64,000 nt of DNA from Oleiagrimonas soli (GCF_000761445.1 NZ_KN196470.1:546149-610148), one strand, 5' to 3'; shown: positions 7,578 to 16,759, counted from the stretch's first letter. Notes: generated from the sequence alone by a model not told the origin. Numbers and translations are program-made.

Positions 7578-7925
7578 TTTCGGGAGCGCTGCGCGGTTGT
7601 CGGATGGGGAGTGATGCCTTGGGTGCGGCAGGGCGGTGTGGGGTGTCGTCGTGCGTGGAACTGGTGGATGCCTGGTTAGGGTCGAGTCGTTGCGGGCGTT
7701 GTGCGACCTGTCGTCGTGCTTGCGGCACAGCTCCTTCGCCGGCAGACCGGCTTCCGCCTCACGTAGGAAGCTGATGACCTGGATTGGAGAATTTCCAGAT
7801 GACCTTCGTCCCTGTCGGGAAGTTGTCACCCTGAGACGGGCTGGGCTGACACGGTCAAGCGTCACTGACATGGAATGTGCTACTGACTGACAGCATTAGG
7901 TGTACTCGACATTGACACCTGCGAA
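7578..7925. other. Gene-free stretch between the lanthipeptide locus and rpoH
   Basis: No frame on either strand has a credible start, a Shine-Dalgarno or protein-like composition. It should hold the outer promoter elements of the lanthipeptide locus (leftward) and the upstream region of rpoH (rightward). No regulator gene is present. Confidence 0.6.
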
Positions 7926-7956
7926 TTGACTTTTCGCGGACTTGGTGTACTATTAA
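7926..7956 (+). promoter_or_regulatory. Putative sigma70 promoter of rpoH
   Basis: TTGACT (7926-7931) is followed by TACTAT (7948-7953) with a 16-nt spacer, or TATTAA (7951-7956) with 19 nt. The CIRCE operator lies about 35-40 nt downstream of this -10, so a bound repressor would block early elongation. Confidence 0.55.
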
Positions 7957-7990
7957 GTACAGTTATGTGCGGCCGGAACTTCCCGGCCGG

Positions 7991-8017
7991 TTAGCACTCC
8001 AAGTATCAGAGTGCTAG
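7991..8017 (+). promoter_or_regulatory. CIRCE operator (HrcA-binding) upstream of rpoH
   Basis: TTAGCACTC-N9-GAGTGCTAG matches the CIRCE consensus (TTAGCACTC-N9-GAGTGCTAA) at all but the last base. It lies between the putative promoter and the rpoH start. CIRCE is the operator of the heat-shock repressor HrcA, usually found before groESL or hrcA-dnaK. Here it would place sigma-32 synthesis under HrcA. Confidence 0.9.
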
Positions 8018-8046
8018 TCTGAACGTTCCTCAGGAGGTTCGAGTTC

Positions 8047-8904
<858 letters not shown>

Positions 8905-8930
8905 TTGCACAGGCACACCGTCTTACACGA

Positions 8931-8961
8931 AAAACGGCTCCGCATGCGGAGCCGTTTTTTT
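8931..8961 (+). terminator. Rho-independent terminator of rpoH
   Basis: AAAACGGCTCCG, a short loop, CGGAGCCGTTTT, then a T-run. The GC stem with flanking A and T tracts should act in both directions. Confidence 0.92.
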
Positions 8962-9136
8962 GTGTCTGCAACGACTATGACGGAATGCCTAGGTCGGTGC
9001 GCCTCGGACGATGCTAAGGTCGCCAGCGACGGAAGCCTTGCCGGTGACCAGGGAGCGTTCGCGAAGTAGCGCAAGGCGTTCGAGGCGGGGCCGCGGCGTC
9101 CTGCGGCCTCTGGTGTCGGGCGGGCTTGGGGGCGGT

Positions 9137-9532
9137 ATGAACTACGACAGAAAGTTTCTTCTGTGGGCGCTGGGCTTCGCGGTATTCGGCCTGTGCGTGG
9201 GCATCTACATGGCGGCGTCGCAGAATCACGGTCAGCTGGTGGCGCATGCGCACATCATGCTGGTCGGCTTCGTGGTGTCGTTCATCTACGCGATCATTCA
9301 TAAGCTGTGGCTGGTGACGCCAGGGCGCTGGGTGGCCCGGATCCAGTTCTGGCTGCACATCGTGTGCACCGTGCTGTTGTCGATCGGGTTGCTGCTGCTG
9401 TACGGCCAGGTCTATGCGGCGGAGTGGTTGGAACCGGTCCTCAGCCTCGGCTCGGTCGGCGTGCTGCTGGGCATGCTGCTGATGGGCTACATGGTGCTGC
9501 GTTCAGGGAGCGGGCGGGTGTCGGCGACCTGA
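9137..9532 (+). CDS. Small four-helix membrane protein, cytochrome oxidase subunit I-like
   Basis: 131 residues from the ATG at 9137 (GGGGGCGG 5' of it); longer in-frame upstream starts give an Arg-rich, unlikely N-terminus. There are four hydrophobic segments (about 8-28, 37-60, 75-95, 101-123). The His-rich HGQLVAHAHIMLVGFVVSF recalls the heme-ligand helix of heme-copper/NorB-type oxidase subunit I proteins (as GHxMLFGFV), but the chain is far too short to be an oxidase. Conserved proteins of this kind are found as stand-alone genes in proteobacteria. Function unknown. It stands alone between rpoH and the glycosidase gene. Confidence 0.75.
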   Translation: MNYDRKFLLWALGFAVFGLCVGIYMAASQNHGQLVAHAHIMLVGFVVSFIYAIIHKLWLVTPGRWVARIQFWLHIVCTVLLSIGLLLLYGQVYAAEWLEPVLSLGSVGVLLGMLLMGYMVLRSGSGRVSAT

Positions 9533-9715
9533 TGCGCATCGTCGCTCCGTCGTGCAGCGGCATGTGCGACGGAGCGACGGAGGACACGCATACAGTTGCC
9601 AGCCGGCGTCGGCTGTTGCAGGATGCCTTTTCCCTCGTCCGGCCTCGCCGGATGTTCCTCCATGCGCGCATGGCTTTGCGTCGGCGGCAGGAGCCTTTCC
9701 CTGGTGAGTTCACGC

Positions 9716-11584
9716 ATGCTTGTTACCCACTCGTTCGCACCTTTATGTAAACGTTTACATCCGCTGCTTGCGGTGCTGCTGCTGGTGCTGACCGTTCCGC
9801 AGGCACGTGCGTCGGCGGACCACGAGGCATCGGCGCGGCCGACCTACGCCAATCCGGTCGACGTGGACTACCGCTACAACTACGAGCAGATGAACGAGGG
9901 TATTTCCTACCGCACCGGCGCCGATCCGGCGGTGGTGTACTTCAAGGGGGTGTATTACCTGTTCCAGACCCTGGCCGACGGGTATTGGCGCTCGACCGAT
10001 CTGGCGCACTGGACGTTCGTGAAGCCGGACAAGTGGCCGTTCGACAGCGAGGTTGCGCCGGCGACGCTGGTCGCGGACGGCAAGCTGTTTCTGATGCGTG
10101 CGACGATGCGCCCCGAGCCGCTGCTGTACAGCACCGATCCGAAGTCGGGGCACTGGGACTTCTGGAGCCGCTGGCTGCCGATGGTGCCGAAGACGACCTG
10201 GCCCGGCAAACCGATCCTGCCGGGTCGCTTGCCGTCCGGGCCGTGGGACCCGGGTCTGTTCCAGGACGACGACGGCAAGGTGTACCTGTACTGGGGCTCG
10301 TCGAACGTCCATCCGCTGTACGGCATCGAGATGAATCTAGCGCTGGACAAGGCGGCCGAGGGCGAAGGCAAGCGGATCACCTATCCGGGCGAACCGGTCA
10401 CGCTCATCAAGCTGCATCCGGACGAACACGGCTGGGAGCGCTTCGGGCGCGATCATTCCGACACCACCATCGCGCCGTTCATCGAAGGCGCGTGGATGAA
10501 CAAGCACGGCGGCCGCTACTACCTGCAGTACGCCGCGCCCGGCACCGAGTACAACGTCTACGCCACCGGCGTGTACACCAGCGACAAGCCGCTCGGTCCG
10601 TTCCACTACGCGCCTTACAACCCGATCGGCTACAAACCCGGCGGCTTCACTCAGGGCGCCGGACACGGCTCGACCTTCCAGGGCGCGCACGGCAACTGGT
10701 GGAACACCGGCACCAGCTGGATCGGCACCAACTGGACCTTCGAGCGCCGCATCGGCCTGTATCCGGCCGGCTTCACCGCCGACGGCCAGATGTGGGTGAA
10801 CACGCGCTTCGGCGACTTCCCGCACTACGTGCCCGACCACAAGCTCCAGCCGGGCGAGAGCACGTTCACCGGCTGGATGCTGCTGTCCTACCGCAAGCAC
10901 GCGACGGCCTCGTCGCAGATCGCCGACCACGGCCCGGCGCTGGCCACCGACGAGAATCCGCGCACCTTCTGGGTGGCGGCGAAGAACGCGCCGGGGCAGA
11001 CGCTGACGGTCGATCTGGGCGGTCCGCGCACGGTGCGTGCGGTGCAGGTGAACTACGCCGATTACAAGGCCGGCCGCTACGGCGATGCGCCGGACATCGT
11101 CACGCGCTTCCGCCTGCTCGGCTCGGTCGACGGCACGCACTGGCACACGCTCGCGGACCTGTCCAAGAGCCAGCGCGGTCGCGCGGATGCCTATCTTCCG
11201 CTGAAGCGCGCGCAGACGCTGCGTTACATCCGCTACGTGCACATCCATGTCGGCTCGAAGCATCTGGCCATCGCCGACCTGCGCGTGTTCGGCAACGAGG
11301 CGGGACCGCCGCCGTCGCCGCCGGTGCTGGTGTCGGCCAAGCGTCTGGTCGACGCGCGCGTCGCACAGATCACCTGGAAGCCGGTGCCGGGCGCGGTCGG
11401 CTACAACCTGCGTTGGGGGCTGGCCAGGGACCGCCTGTTCGAGACCTACCAGCGTTTCGCCGATCAGCCGACGACGCTGAAGCTGACTTCGCTCAACAAG
11501 GGCGTGCGCTACGTGGTGGCGGTGGAGGCCTTCGACGAGCGCGGCGTGTCGAGGCTGTCGAAGACGATGGTGCTCAAACCCTGA
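9716..11584 (+). CDS. Secreted GH43-like glycoside hydrolase with discoidin and Fn3-like domains
   Basis: 622 residues from the ATG at 9716. The signal peptide core LLAVLLLVLTVPQARA is followed by a five-bladed propeller catalytic domain (about 40-390). Candidate acidic residues are in GADPAVVYFKGVYYLF, GPWDPGLFQDDDGKVYLYWG and FIEGAWMNKHGGRYYLQYA, the Asp/Asp/Glu arrangement of family 43. A F5/8-type C (discoidin) sugar-binding domain follows (about 395-520; ATDENPRTFWVAAKN, TLTVDLGG), then a fibronectin-III-like domain (about 535-620). It probably attacks arabinan/xylan-type or related polysaccharides outside the cytoplasm; the exact substrate cannot be told. A LacI-type palindrome overlaps codons 11-15, so the start could be further downstream, but then the signal peptide would lose its charged n-region. 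Confidence 0.85.
   Translation: MLVTHSFAPLCKRLHPLLAVLLLVLTVPQARASADHEASARPTYANPVDVDYRYNYEQMNEGISYRTGADPAVVYFKGVYYLFQTLADGYWRSTDLAHWTFVKPDKWPFDSEVAPATLVADGKLFLMRATMRPEPLLYSTDPKSGHWDFWSRWLPMVPKTTWPGKPILPGRLPSGPWDPGLFQDDDGKVYLYWGSSNVHPLYGIEMNLALDKAAEGEGKRITYPGEPVTLIKLHPDEHGWERFGRDHSDTTIAPFIEGAWMNKHGGRYYLQYAAPGTEYNVYATGVYTSDKPLGPFHYAPYNPIGYKPGGFTQGAGHGSTFQGAHGNWWNTGTSWIGTNWTFERRIGLYPAGFTADGQMWVNTRFGDFPHYVPDHKLQPGESTFTGWMLLSYRKHATASSQIADHGPALATDENPRTFWVAAKNAPGQTLTVDLGGPRTVRAVQVNYADYKAGRYGDAPDIVTRFRLLGSVDGTHWHTLADLSKSQRGRADAYLPLKRAQTLRYIRYVHIHVGSKHLAIADLRVFGNEAGPPPSPPVLVSAKRLVDARVAQITWKPVPGAVGYNLRWGLARDRLFETYQRFADQPTTLKLTSLNKGVRYVVAVEAFDERGVSRLSKTMVLKP
9745..9760 (+). promoter_or_regulatory. 16-bp perfect palindrome, LacI-family-type operator
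   Basis: ATGTAAACGTTTACAT is a perfect palindrome with the central CG typical of LacI/GalR-family operators. It lies inside the 5' end of the glycosidase gene as annotated. It would suit repression by roadblock, or control from a promoter just upstream. No LacI-type regulator gene is in the window. Confidence 0.6.
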
Positions 11585-11608
11585 CGCGCCGCGCGCGTGG
11601 CGCCGGGA

Positions 11609-12793
11609 TCATCGTGGATAGATGAATTCCCGGCGCACGCCGGATTCGTCGAGGGCGCTGTCGGGAAGATTCACGGGGCGATAACCGGGATCTTCCTGCA
11701 CGCGTCGATGCACGGAGCTGTGGATCACCGAACCGTCCGCGATGTAGCGCGGAAGCTGCGCTGGCGAGAAGCGCCAGCGCGGGCGGAATTGCGGCGTATT
11801 CGGGATGCGCACCCATTCGCGGCGGGGCATCCATTGCGCCAGCTTCCAGCCGAGGTGGTCCAGGGCGTTGTGCATCTTCGCCAACGGGTCCGGCGGCGGG
11901 TCGGCCAGAACCTGTGCGCGCATGGCGGGGTCGAGTTCCAGGCCGAACGGCACCGCCTCGTCCATCATCCAGGCCAGCGCGATCTTGCTCAGCCCGCTCT
12001 CGGCGTTCGCATAGCCGCCGCCGACATCGCTGTGCACGCCGGCGAACCAGATCTGTTTGACGTCGCTGTCCTGTGTGCCGTCCGACCACAGATTGGTACG
12101 GAAGAACTTGCGTCGCTCGTCGATGGAAACCGCGTGGCGCACGGCGCGCACGCTCGGATTCCAGCGCGTGAAGGGCAGTTTGAACGGGTTGTAGATCGAA
12201 CCGACGCTGGACACGGTATCCCACACGCCGAGGAAGTGGATCGGCGGCGTGCTGGAGAAGGTCTCCCTGAAGGCGTCGCACAGCGGCAGCTGCAAGTGCT
12301 GGTAGCGCTGGGTGCGGCGTTCCTCGCGATCATTGCGCCGTTTCGCGGCACCGGCCTCCTTGCGGAAAAGACGCAAGGCGTATGCCGCGAGATTCGGGTT
12401 GTAGACGCGCAGCAGTCCGCACACATGAATCAGTGCCGCCAGCACGCGCGCGGTGTACGCGCCGCGGCTGAAGCCGAACAGAAAGATGCGGTCGCCCGGA
12501 CGGTAGTGCTGCAGAAGGAAGTCGTAGCACAGGCCGACGTTGCGGCTCATGCCGAAGCCGAATGCCGAACCCAGCAATTGCGTGACGCGCTTGCTGATCG
12601 GCGTCAGCGCACCGGTGGCAGGGAAGGTGCCCACGCCCGGGTCGTAGAAGGCGATCTGCCGTTGCGTGTCGCGCGTGGCCGAGGCGAGTAGACGCACCAC
12701 GTTGGTGTTGTGCTCGCAGAACTCGTTGTTGGTGCCATCGCAGAACACCAGCAGATTGCGCGGCGATGCGGCGGAGGTCTCGGCGGCGTTCAT
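11609..12793 (-). CDS. DUF2235 alpha/beta-hydrolase (Tle1-like family)
   Basis: 394 residues matching DUF2235, the family that includes type VI secretion phospholipase effectors Tle1. N-terminal NLLVFCDGTNNEF contributes the family FDGT-like motif. The nucleophile elbow is FLFGFSRGAYTARVLA (GxSxG). VWDTVSSVG and WFAGVHSDVGGGY supply the further conserved Asp and His regions. No signal peptide or lipobox is seen. No vgrG, adaptor or obvious immunity gene lies nearby, so an effector role is not supported here; a stand-alone lipase/hydrolase is equally possible. It is convergent with the glycosidase gene. Confidence 0.85.
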   Translation of the reverse strand: MNAAETSAASPRNLLVFCDGTNNEFCEHNTNVVRLLASATRDTQRQIAFYDPGVGTFPATGALTPISKRVTQLLGSAFGFGMSRNVGLCYDFLLQHYRPGDRIFLFGFSRGAYTARVLAALIHVCGLLRVYNPNLAAYALRLFRKEAGAAKRRNDREERRTQRYQHLQLPLCDAFRETFSSTPPIHFLGVWDTVSSVGSIYNPFKLPFTRWNPSVRAVRHAVSIDERRKFFRTNLWSDGTQDSDVKQIWFAGVHSDVGGGYANAESGLSKIALAWMMDEAVPFGLELDPAMRAQVLADPPPDPLAKMHNALDHLGWKLAQWMPRREWVRIPNTPQFRPRWRFSPAQLPRYIADGSVIHSSVHRRVQEDPGYRPVNLPDSALDESGVRREFIYPR

Positions 12794-12893
12794 CGGGCAT
12801 CCCTGTCAGTGCAGGCCCGTTGCTCGGACCTGCATGCGGCGCAGGATAGCAGTGCGCGTGTCGTGCGCGGCTGCGAACACCGGGTTCGCGAGG

Positions 12894-13733
12894 TCAGCGC
12901 GTCGTCGTGTGCGCGTCGGCCGCGAGGGTGCGGTCGATCCAGGCGGCGTAGTAGGACACGCGCGAGTTGGAGAACGTCTGTCCGCACACGCCCGGACGGA
13001 ACGTGCGCTGGCCCGGCGGCCAGTGCTTCCAGTTGGCCAGTCCGGCCAGCAGCCACCGATGGTGCCGACGGATCAGCACGGGGCCGCCGCTGTCACCGTC
13101 GCCCATCACGCCTTCCAGCGGCAATGCGCGTTTGCCGCAGTCGAAGCGATAGTCGATCCACTGGTCGTGGGCGCGGGTGATGCGGTTCTCGGCGCGGCGC
13201 AGCAGGCCGCGATGCGAGGCGTGCGGCGTCTGTCCGGTCTTGCCGTCGCCGCTGGCGCCCATGCCGAAGATTCGTACAGCCTGGCCGGTTTCATCCGTGC
13301 CGCGATACAGGGCGATCGGCTGTACGTCGGTCACGGGCTGGGCCAGATGCAGTAGCGCGATGTCGTGCATGGCCTCCATCTGCGGCAGCAGTTTCGTCCA
13401 GTTCGCCAGCGTCGGTGCGCCGGCCTGCTTGCGGAACCGTTCGTACTGCTGCTTGAAGCCCGGGTAGACGACAACCCGGTCCACGGTGCGCCACGCGCCG
13501 TGGATCCAGACCTTGTCGAGCATGTAGCCCATCGTGGCGTGCGCAGCGGTAACCACCCATTGTGGCGCGATCAGCGTGCCGTGGCCCTCGCCGGGCAGGT
13601 TGGCCAGCGCGGGCAGGGCCTCGGCCTTCACGCGGTAGCGCGCGTCGGGGATGCCGGGACGGCGCACCACGGCGCCGACGGTCGTCGAGACGACAAGCAG
13701 TGCGGCAACGACCAGGCTCAGCTTGGGTTTCAT
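12894..13733 (-). CDS. Secreted trypsin-like serine protease
   Basis: 279 residues beginning MKPKLSLVVAALLVVSTTVGA, a clear signal peptide. The S1 triad is visible: H65 in VVTAAHA, D124 in HDIALLHL and S215 in GDGDSGGPV. The conserved C-terminal stretch is RVSYYAAWIDRTL. AGGAGCG precedes the ATG. Family members act outside the cytoplasm on proteins, and some are toxins or nutrient proteases. No pro-domain is obvious. It is on the same strand as the GH18 gene upstream (83 nt apart). Confidence 0.9.
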   Translation of the reverse strand: MKPKLSLVVAALLVVSTTVGAVVRRPGIPDARYRVKAEALPALANLPGEGHGTLIAPQWVVTAAHATMGYMLDKVWIHGAWRTVDRVVVYPGFKQQYERFRKQAGAPTLANWTKLLPQMEAMHDIALLHLAQPVTDVQPIALYRGTDETGQAVRIFGMGASGDGKTGQTPHASHRGLLRRAENRITRAHDQWIDYRFDCGKRALPLEGVMGDGDSGGPVLIRRHHRWLLAGLANWKHWPPGQRTFRPGVCGQTFSNSRVSYYAAWIDRTLAADAHTTTR

Positions 13734-13816
13734 GCGTCGCTCCTTGGGTGCATCGATCGATGAAGGCCTCCGTCTGGCCCCTCCGTCGCGTTGTTGTGTG
13801 TGGCGCAATTCATGTG

Positions 13817-14968
13817 TCACGGCGCGCGAGGCACGCTCGAAGCGGACGCTGGCGCGCCCTTGAGGGCATTCGCCAGCGCGTCGAACAGTTCGTGCGTGGG
13901 GTCCAGTCCCTGCTCCCAGTACATCACGCCGCCGAGGCGGCGCTGCTTGACGTAGTCGGCCTTGGCGCGCAGCGACTGCGGGTCTTCGTAGGTGATGAAG
14001 GTGCGCGTGTGCGGGTTCCACAGATAGGGTGCGCGGGCCTTGGCGTCCCAGTAGCGCGTGAAGCCATGGCGATCGATGTACTCGGCCTTCAGTTGCAGCC
14101 AGTCGAAGCTGTCGACGTACTTGCCGTAGGGCTGATACAGGCCCTGGTCGCGGTCGCGCACGTCGGTGAAGGCGCGCGCATAGAAGGCCGCGCCGAGCAT
14201 GAGCTTGCGCGCCGGCACGCCGGCGTCTAGGTACTGGCGCACGGCCTTGTCGGCGTAGCGGTCGCCCGGCGCGGTGGAGGCCGCAGAGCGGTACAAGCCG
14301 GCATGGTGCCCGGTGGTCGGCGTCATGCTGTTGTTGAAGTCGTACGTCATCAGGTTGATCCAGTCGAGCAGATGCGCGATCGGCTTCAACTGGACGTGAT
14401 CGACAAACGGGCCGTCGGCAAGCGCGGCGGTCAGCAGGAAATGCCGCGGGTCGTCGGGATGCGTGCGCGAGGCGTGGTCCATGGTCCGGCGCAGCGCGCT
14501 CAGCAGCAGCGTGAAATGCACGCGGTCGCTCTCTCTCGCCCGGATGCCGGCGCCGCTGTGGCCGGGGTATTCCCAGTCCACGTCCAGACCGTCGGCGTGC
14601 ACGCGTTCGAGCAGCGCCACGGCGCTGTCCGCGAAACGCTTGCGCGAAGCCGCGGTCATGGCCGCATCGGAAAAGCCGTCCGCGCCCCAGCCGCCGACCG
14701 AGATCAGCAGTTTCAGTTTCGGGTTGCGTTTGCGCAGCGGCTGCAGGCGCGCGAAAGCCTCGGTGTGTTTGGCGTCCAGCACGACCTCGCCGTTCTGCAC
14801 GTGGGCGAAGGCGAAGATGAGCGCGTCCAGGCGCGTCGCGTCGATCTTGGTCGGGTCGGCCTTGAGCGTCGCGTAGCCAACCAGGCGCGGCGGCGGTGCG
14901 GGTTGGCAGGCGCCGAGCAGCAGACACAGCGCCAGCACGAGTGCGATGAGCAGGTGTCGGCTGCGCAC
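13817..14968 (-). CDS. GH18 glycosidase lipoprotein
   Basis: 383 residues from a GTG start at 14968 that immediately follows the stop codon of the upstream gene. The signal peptide RHLLIALVLALCLLLGAC has a lipobox cysteine at residue 21. The GH18 barrel shows LKLLISVGGWG and the catalytic DGLDVDWEYPG with acid E133, then LDWINLMTYDFN and a C-terminal GVMYWEQGLD. It should hydrolyse beta-1,4-GlcNAc polymers (chitin oligomers or peptidoglycan) at the cell envelope. The alternative ATG upstream at 15070 would give a non-signal N-terminus overlapping the preceding gene and was rejected. Confidence 0.88.
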   Translation of the reverse strand: MRSRHLLIALVLALCLLLGACQPAPPPRLVGYATLKADPTKIDATRLDALIFAFAHVQNGEVVLDAKHTEAFARLQPLRKRNPKLKLLISVGGWGADGFSDAAMTAASRKRFADSAVALLERVHADGLDVDWEYPGHSGAGIRARESDRVHFTLLLSALRRTMDHASRTHPDDPRHFLLTAALADGPFVDHVQLKPIAHLLDWINLMTYDFNNSMTPTTGHHAGLYRSAASTAPGDRYADKAVRQYLDAGVPARKLMLGAAFYARAFTDVRDRDQGLYQPYGKYVDSFDWLQLKAEYIDRHGFTRYWDAKARAPYLWNPHTRTFITYEDPQSLRAKADYVKQRRLGGVMYWEQGLDPTHELFDALANALKGAPASASSVPRAP

Positions 14969-14969
14969 G

Positions 14970-15521
14970 CTACTCCGCCGCCTCGGGCGCGCTGAATTCC
15001 TTGCTGTAGAAGCCGGAGCGGTCGAAGCAGCACACGCGTCGCTTGCCGGAAGCCAGCATGTCGCAGGCATTGGCGATGCGCCGAGCGCGCGTCTCCTCGC
15101 GCTTGGCGGAGGTGATCCAGTGCAGCCAGTCCCAGCGTGCGGCGCAGGTGATGTCGGACCAGGTCGAAGCCGCTTCGGGGTGCTTCGCCAGCGCCTGGCG
15201 CAAGTCGGTCGGCAGTGTCGGTTCCGGCGGCTCGACGTCCGTGGACAGGGTCAGTGCGACGATCTCGTTCGGTTCCGCCTGTGCGCGCTCCCGCAAGGCG
15301 CGATCGACCTTCAGCCAGTGGCTCTTGCAGCCGTCGGGTTCCAGCATGGCCCGGAACGGTTGGCCGTTGAGCGTGCCCTCGACGAAGGTCTGGCCGCGCG
15401 TCGGCAGCTTCGCGCTGGCTGCCTTGGGCAACACCAGAAAACTCCAACTGCCGCCGCGGCCGGGATGCTTCGGCCGCAGGAGCTTCGCTTCGCAACGGAT
15501 GTCGTCGCTGGAACGGGTCAT
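14970..15521 (-). CDS. YdeI/OmpD-associated family protein with DUF1905 domain
   Basis: 183 residues. The N-terminal half (about 5-100) matches DUF1905, with WSFLVLPKAASAKLPTRGQ and VEGTLNGQPFRAMLEPDG. The C-terminal part (about 115-175) matches the YdeI/OmdA-type region (SDITCAARWDWLHWITSAK, ETRARRIANACDMLASGKRR). YdeI-like proteins have been linked to resistance to polymyxin or bacteriocin-like agents in enterobacteria, but no mechanism is known. Its TAG stop lies directly before the GTG of the GH18 gene, suggesting translational coupling. Confidence 0.8.
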   Translation of the reverse strand: MTRSSDDIRCEAKLLRPKHPGRGGSWSFLVLPKAASAKLPTRGQTFVEGTLNGQPFRAMLEPDGCKSHWLKVDRALRERAQAEPNEIVALTLSTDVEPPEPTLPTDLRQALAKHPEAASTWSDITCAARWDWLHWITSAKREETRARRIANACDMLASGKRRVCCFDRSGFYSKEFSAPEAAE

Positions 15522-15570
15522 GACGCAGCTGTCGGCGGTGACGGACGGTCAGGATGCCTCGGCTGCGCCT

Positions 15571-15975
15571 TCAGCGCCAGCCGGCGGCAAGAACCGTCGC
15601 CCACAGGCCGAGCACGGCGAGAAAGTTGATCGTGAACACCAGGCCCCGCAGGCGAATGTCGGTTGTGAGTATCTGCACGCCGCTGTGCAGCACGCGACCG
15701 ATCATGAACAGCCAGGCGAGTCCGATGGCCCAGCGGTTCACGCCGCCGAGCAGCATGAGCAGGAGGCACGCTGCGTAGAACAGCACGGGCCACTCGAACT
15801 GATTGGACAGATTCGCGCCGATGCGCGGCTCGACCGCGGCCCACGGGCTGGAACCGTCCGCACGGCGACCCACACCCCACACCGCCGGTGCACGCGCCAC
15901 GGTCAGCAGCACATAGAGCAGCGCGGTCCACGCCACATGCGCGGTCATGGGAAGCAGCAGATCGTGGGTCATCAA
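15571..15975 (-). CDS. MAPEG family membrane protein
   Basis: 134 residues with four predicted membrane helices (about 10-28, 60-80, 82-100, 112-132). The MAPEG hallmark region is present around NLSNQFEWPVLFYAACL (E-x-x-N-x-x-E-x-P-like). Family members are glutathione-dependent membrane enzymes in eukaryotes; bacterial ones are mostly uncharacterised. A GGAGA-type site lies before the ATG. It appears to be a single gene. Confidence 0.85.
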   Translation of the reverse strand: MMTHDLLLPMTAHVAWTALLYVLLTVARAPAVWGVGRRADGSSPWAAVEPRIGANLSNQFEWPVLFYAACLLLMLLGGVNRWAIGLAWLFMIGRVLHSGVQILTTDIRLRGLVFTINFLAVLGLWATVLAAGWR

Positions 15976-16028
15976 CGTCTCCGGTCAAGCGGCGGGCAGG
16001 GCGGTGCGTCGGTTCGATGTTGTTGAAA

Positions 16029-16400
16029 CTATGTCTTGGGCTTGCGACTGGGCAAGTGGCGGGGGACCCGGGTTTCGAGCAGGCGGACAAGCTCCGGTTG
16101 CATGAAGTCGAATCGATCCGGGATGTCCAGGCACACAATGTGCGTTTGCGACAGGTGCGGCCGGAACTTCTCCGAGAGTTTGGTGCGGTGTCGGCGCTCC
16201 ATGACAAAGAGCACGTCGGCCCACTGCAGCAGTTCAGGCGTGACAGGAACGTCGGCATCCCGGCTGACGCCCGCCGATGCGGTCTCGACGCCCGGCCATG
16301 TCGCGAACACCTGCTCCGCGGTCGGACTGCGCAGGCGATTCTTGCCGCAGACGAACAGCACGCGGCAGGGCGCGGAAAGTTTTTCAGAGCGAGGTGACAT
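16029..16400 (-). CDS. Low-molecular-weight protein tyrosine phosphatase-like protein
   Basis: 123 residues from the ATG at 16400. The N-terminal P-loop VLFVCGKNRLRSPTAEQVF carries C18 and R24 (C-x5-R-S), typical of LMW-PTP/arsenate-reductase-like folds. DIPDRFDF near the C-terminus provides the general-acid Asp. A longer start at 16496 is possible, but it adds a Pro/Ser-rich tail encoded inside the probable original 3' end of the neighbouring frameshifted gene, so the shorter start is preferred. The Shine-Dalgarno is weak for every candidate. Substrate unknown. Confidence 0.75.
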   Translation of the reverse strand: MSPRSEKLSAPCRVLFVCGKNRLRSPTAEQVFATWPGVETASAGVSRDADVPVTPELLQWADVLFVMERRHRTKLSEKFRPHLSQTHIVCLDIPDRFDFMQPELVRLLETRVPRHLPSRKPKT

Positions 16401-16410
16401 CGGGTGGGCG

Positions 16411-16759
16411 TCAGCGCGCTGGTTGGTTGGCATGAGCAGGATGGGCTTCGAGCAGTTGCTCTTGTCGAAGGGTGGGGCCGGCGATGTCGGGATCATCGAC
16501 GCATTCCTCGACGGTCTGCGTGGTCTGGTAAGTCCAAGTCCCAGGTGAACCTATCCTCCTTTGAGGCGACGATACGCGAAATATCCGACCAGTTAACTCT
16601 GGTCGTCCGAGTCTCGGGCGCGAGAAAGTGAAAGATCGTCAGGTAGGCGGAGAATCCGTCGTTATCAAACGCTAGCTCACACTCGCGACCTGAAAAGGTG
16701 CGACTGAAGCCCCGTCGTGCAATGTTCACGCGATAACGAATGAAGTCGCGGATGCTCAT
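16411..16759 (-). pseudogene. Small unrecognised gene with an apparent frameshift
   Basis: The intact first part (ATG 16759, AGGTGG upstream) encodes MSIRDFIRYRVNIARRGFSR, ELAFDNDGFSAYLTIFHFL and VNWSDISRIVASKEDRFTWDLDL, then stops at 16493. Shifting one base near 16525-16540 continues in QTTQTVEECVDDPDIAGPTL, then RQEQLLEAHPAHANQPAR, ending at 16411. That is 11 nt before the phosphatase start, a natural gene boundary. The whole span is 349 nt, one base more than a multiple of three. Either a real frameshift or a base-call error is possible. The family was not recognised; the style (small, Trp/Asp-rich, I-R-KED) recalls immunity-type small proteins but is not decisive. Confidence 0.5.

Noticed and set aside
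6619-7871. Open frames upstream of both precursors sharing TEAAWRAL and FA(E/D)LVY
   Set aside because: The shared words come from the duplicated leader DNA. The distance between them differs by 13 nt, so the frame is not conserved and coding is unlikely.
11609-12793. DUF2235 gene as a type VI secretion toxin
   Set aside because: No vgrG, PAAR, adaptor or immunity-like gene is adjacent; only the family resemblance supports it.
16029-16496. Longer phosphatase start at 16496 with ATGA coupling to the gene before
   Set aside because: The added 32 residues are low-complexity and lie in what looks like the original 3' end of the frameshifted neighbour; the P-loop domain begins after the shorter start.
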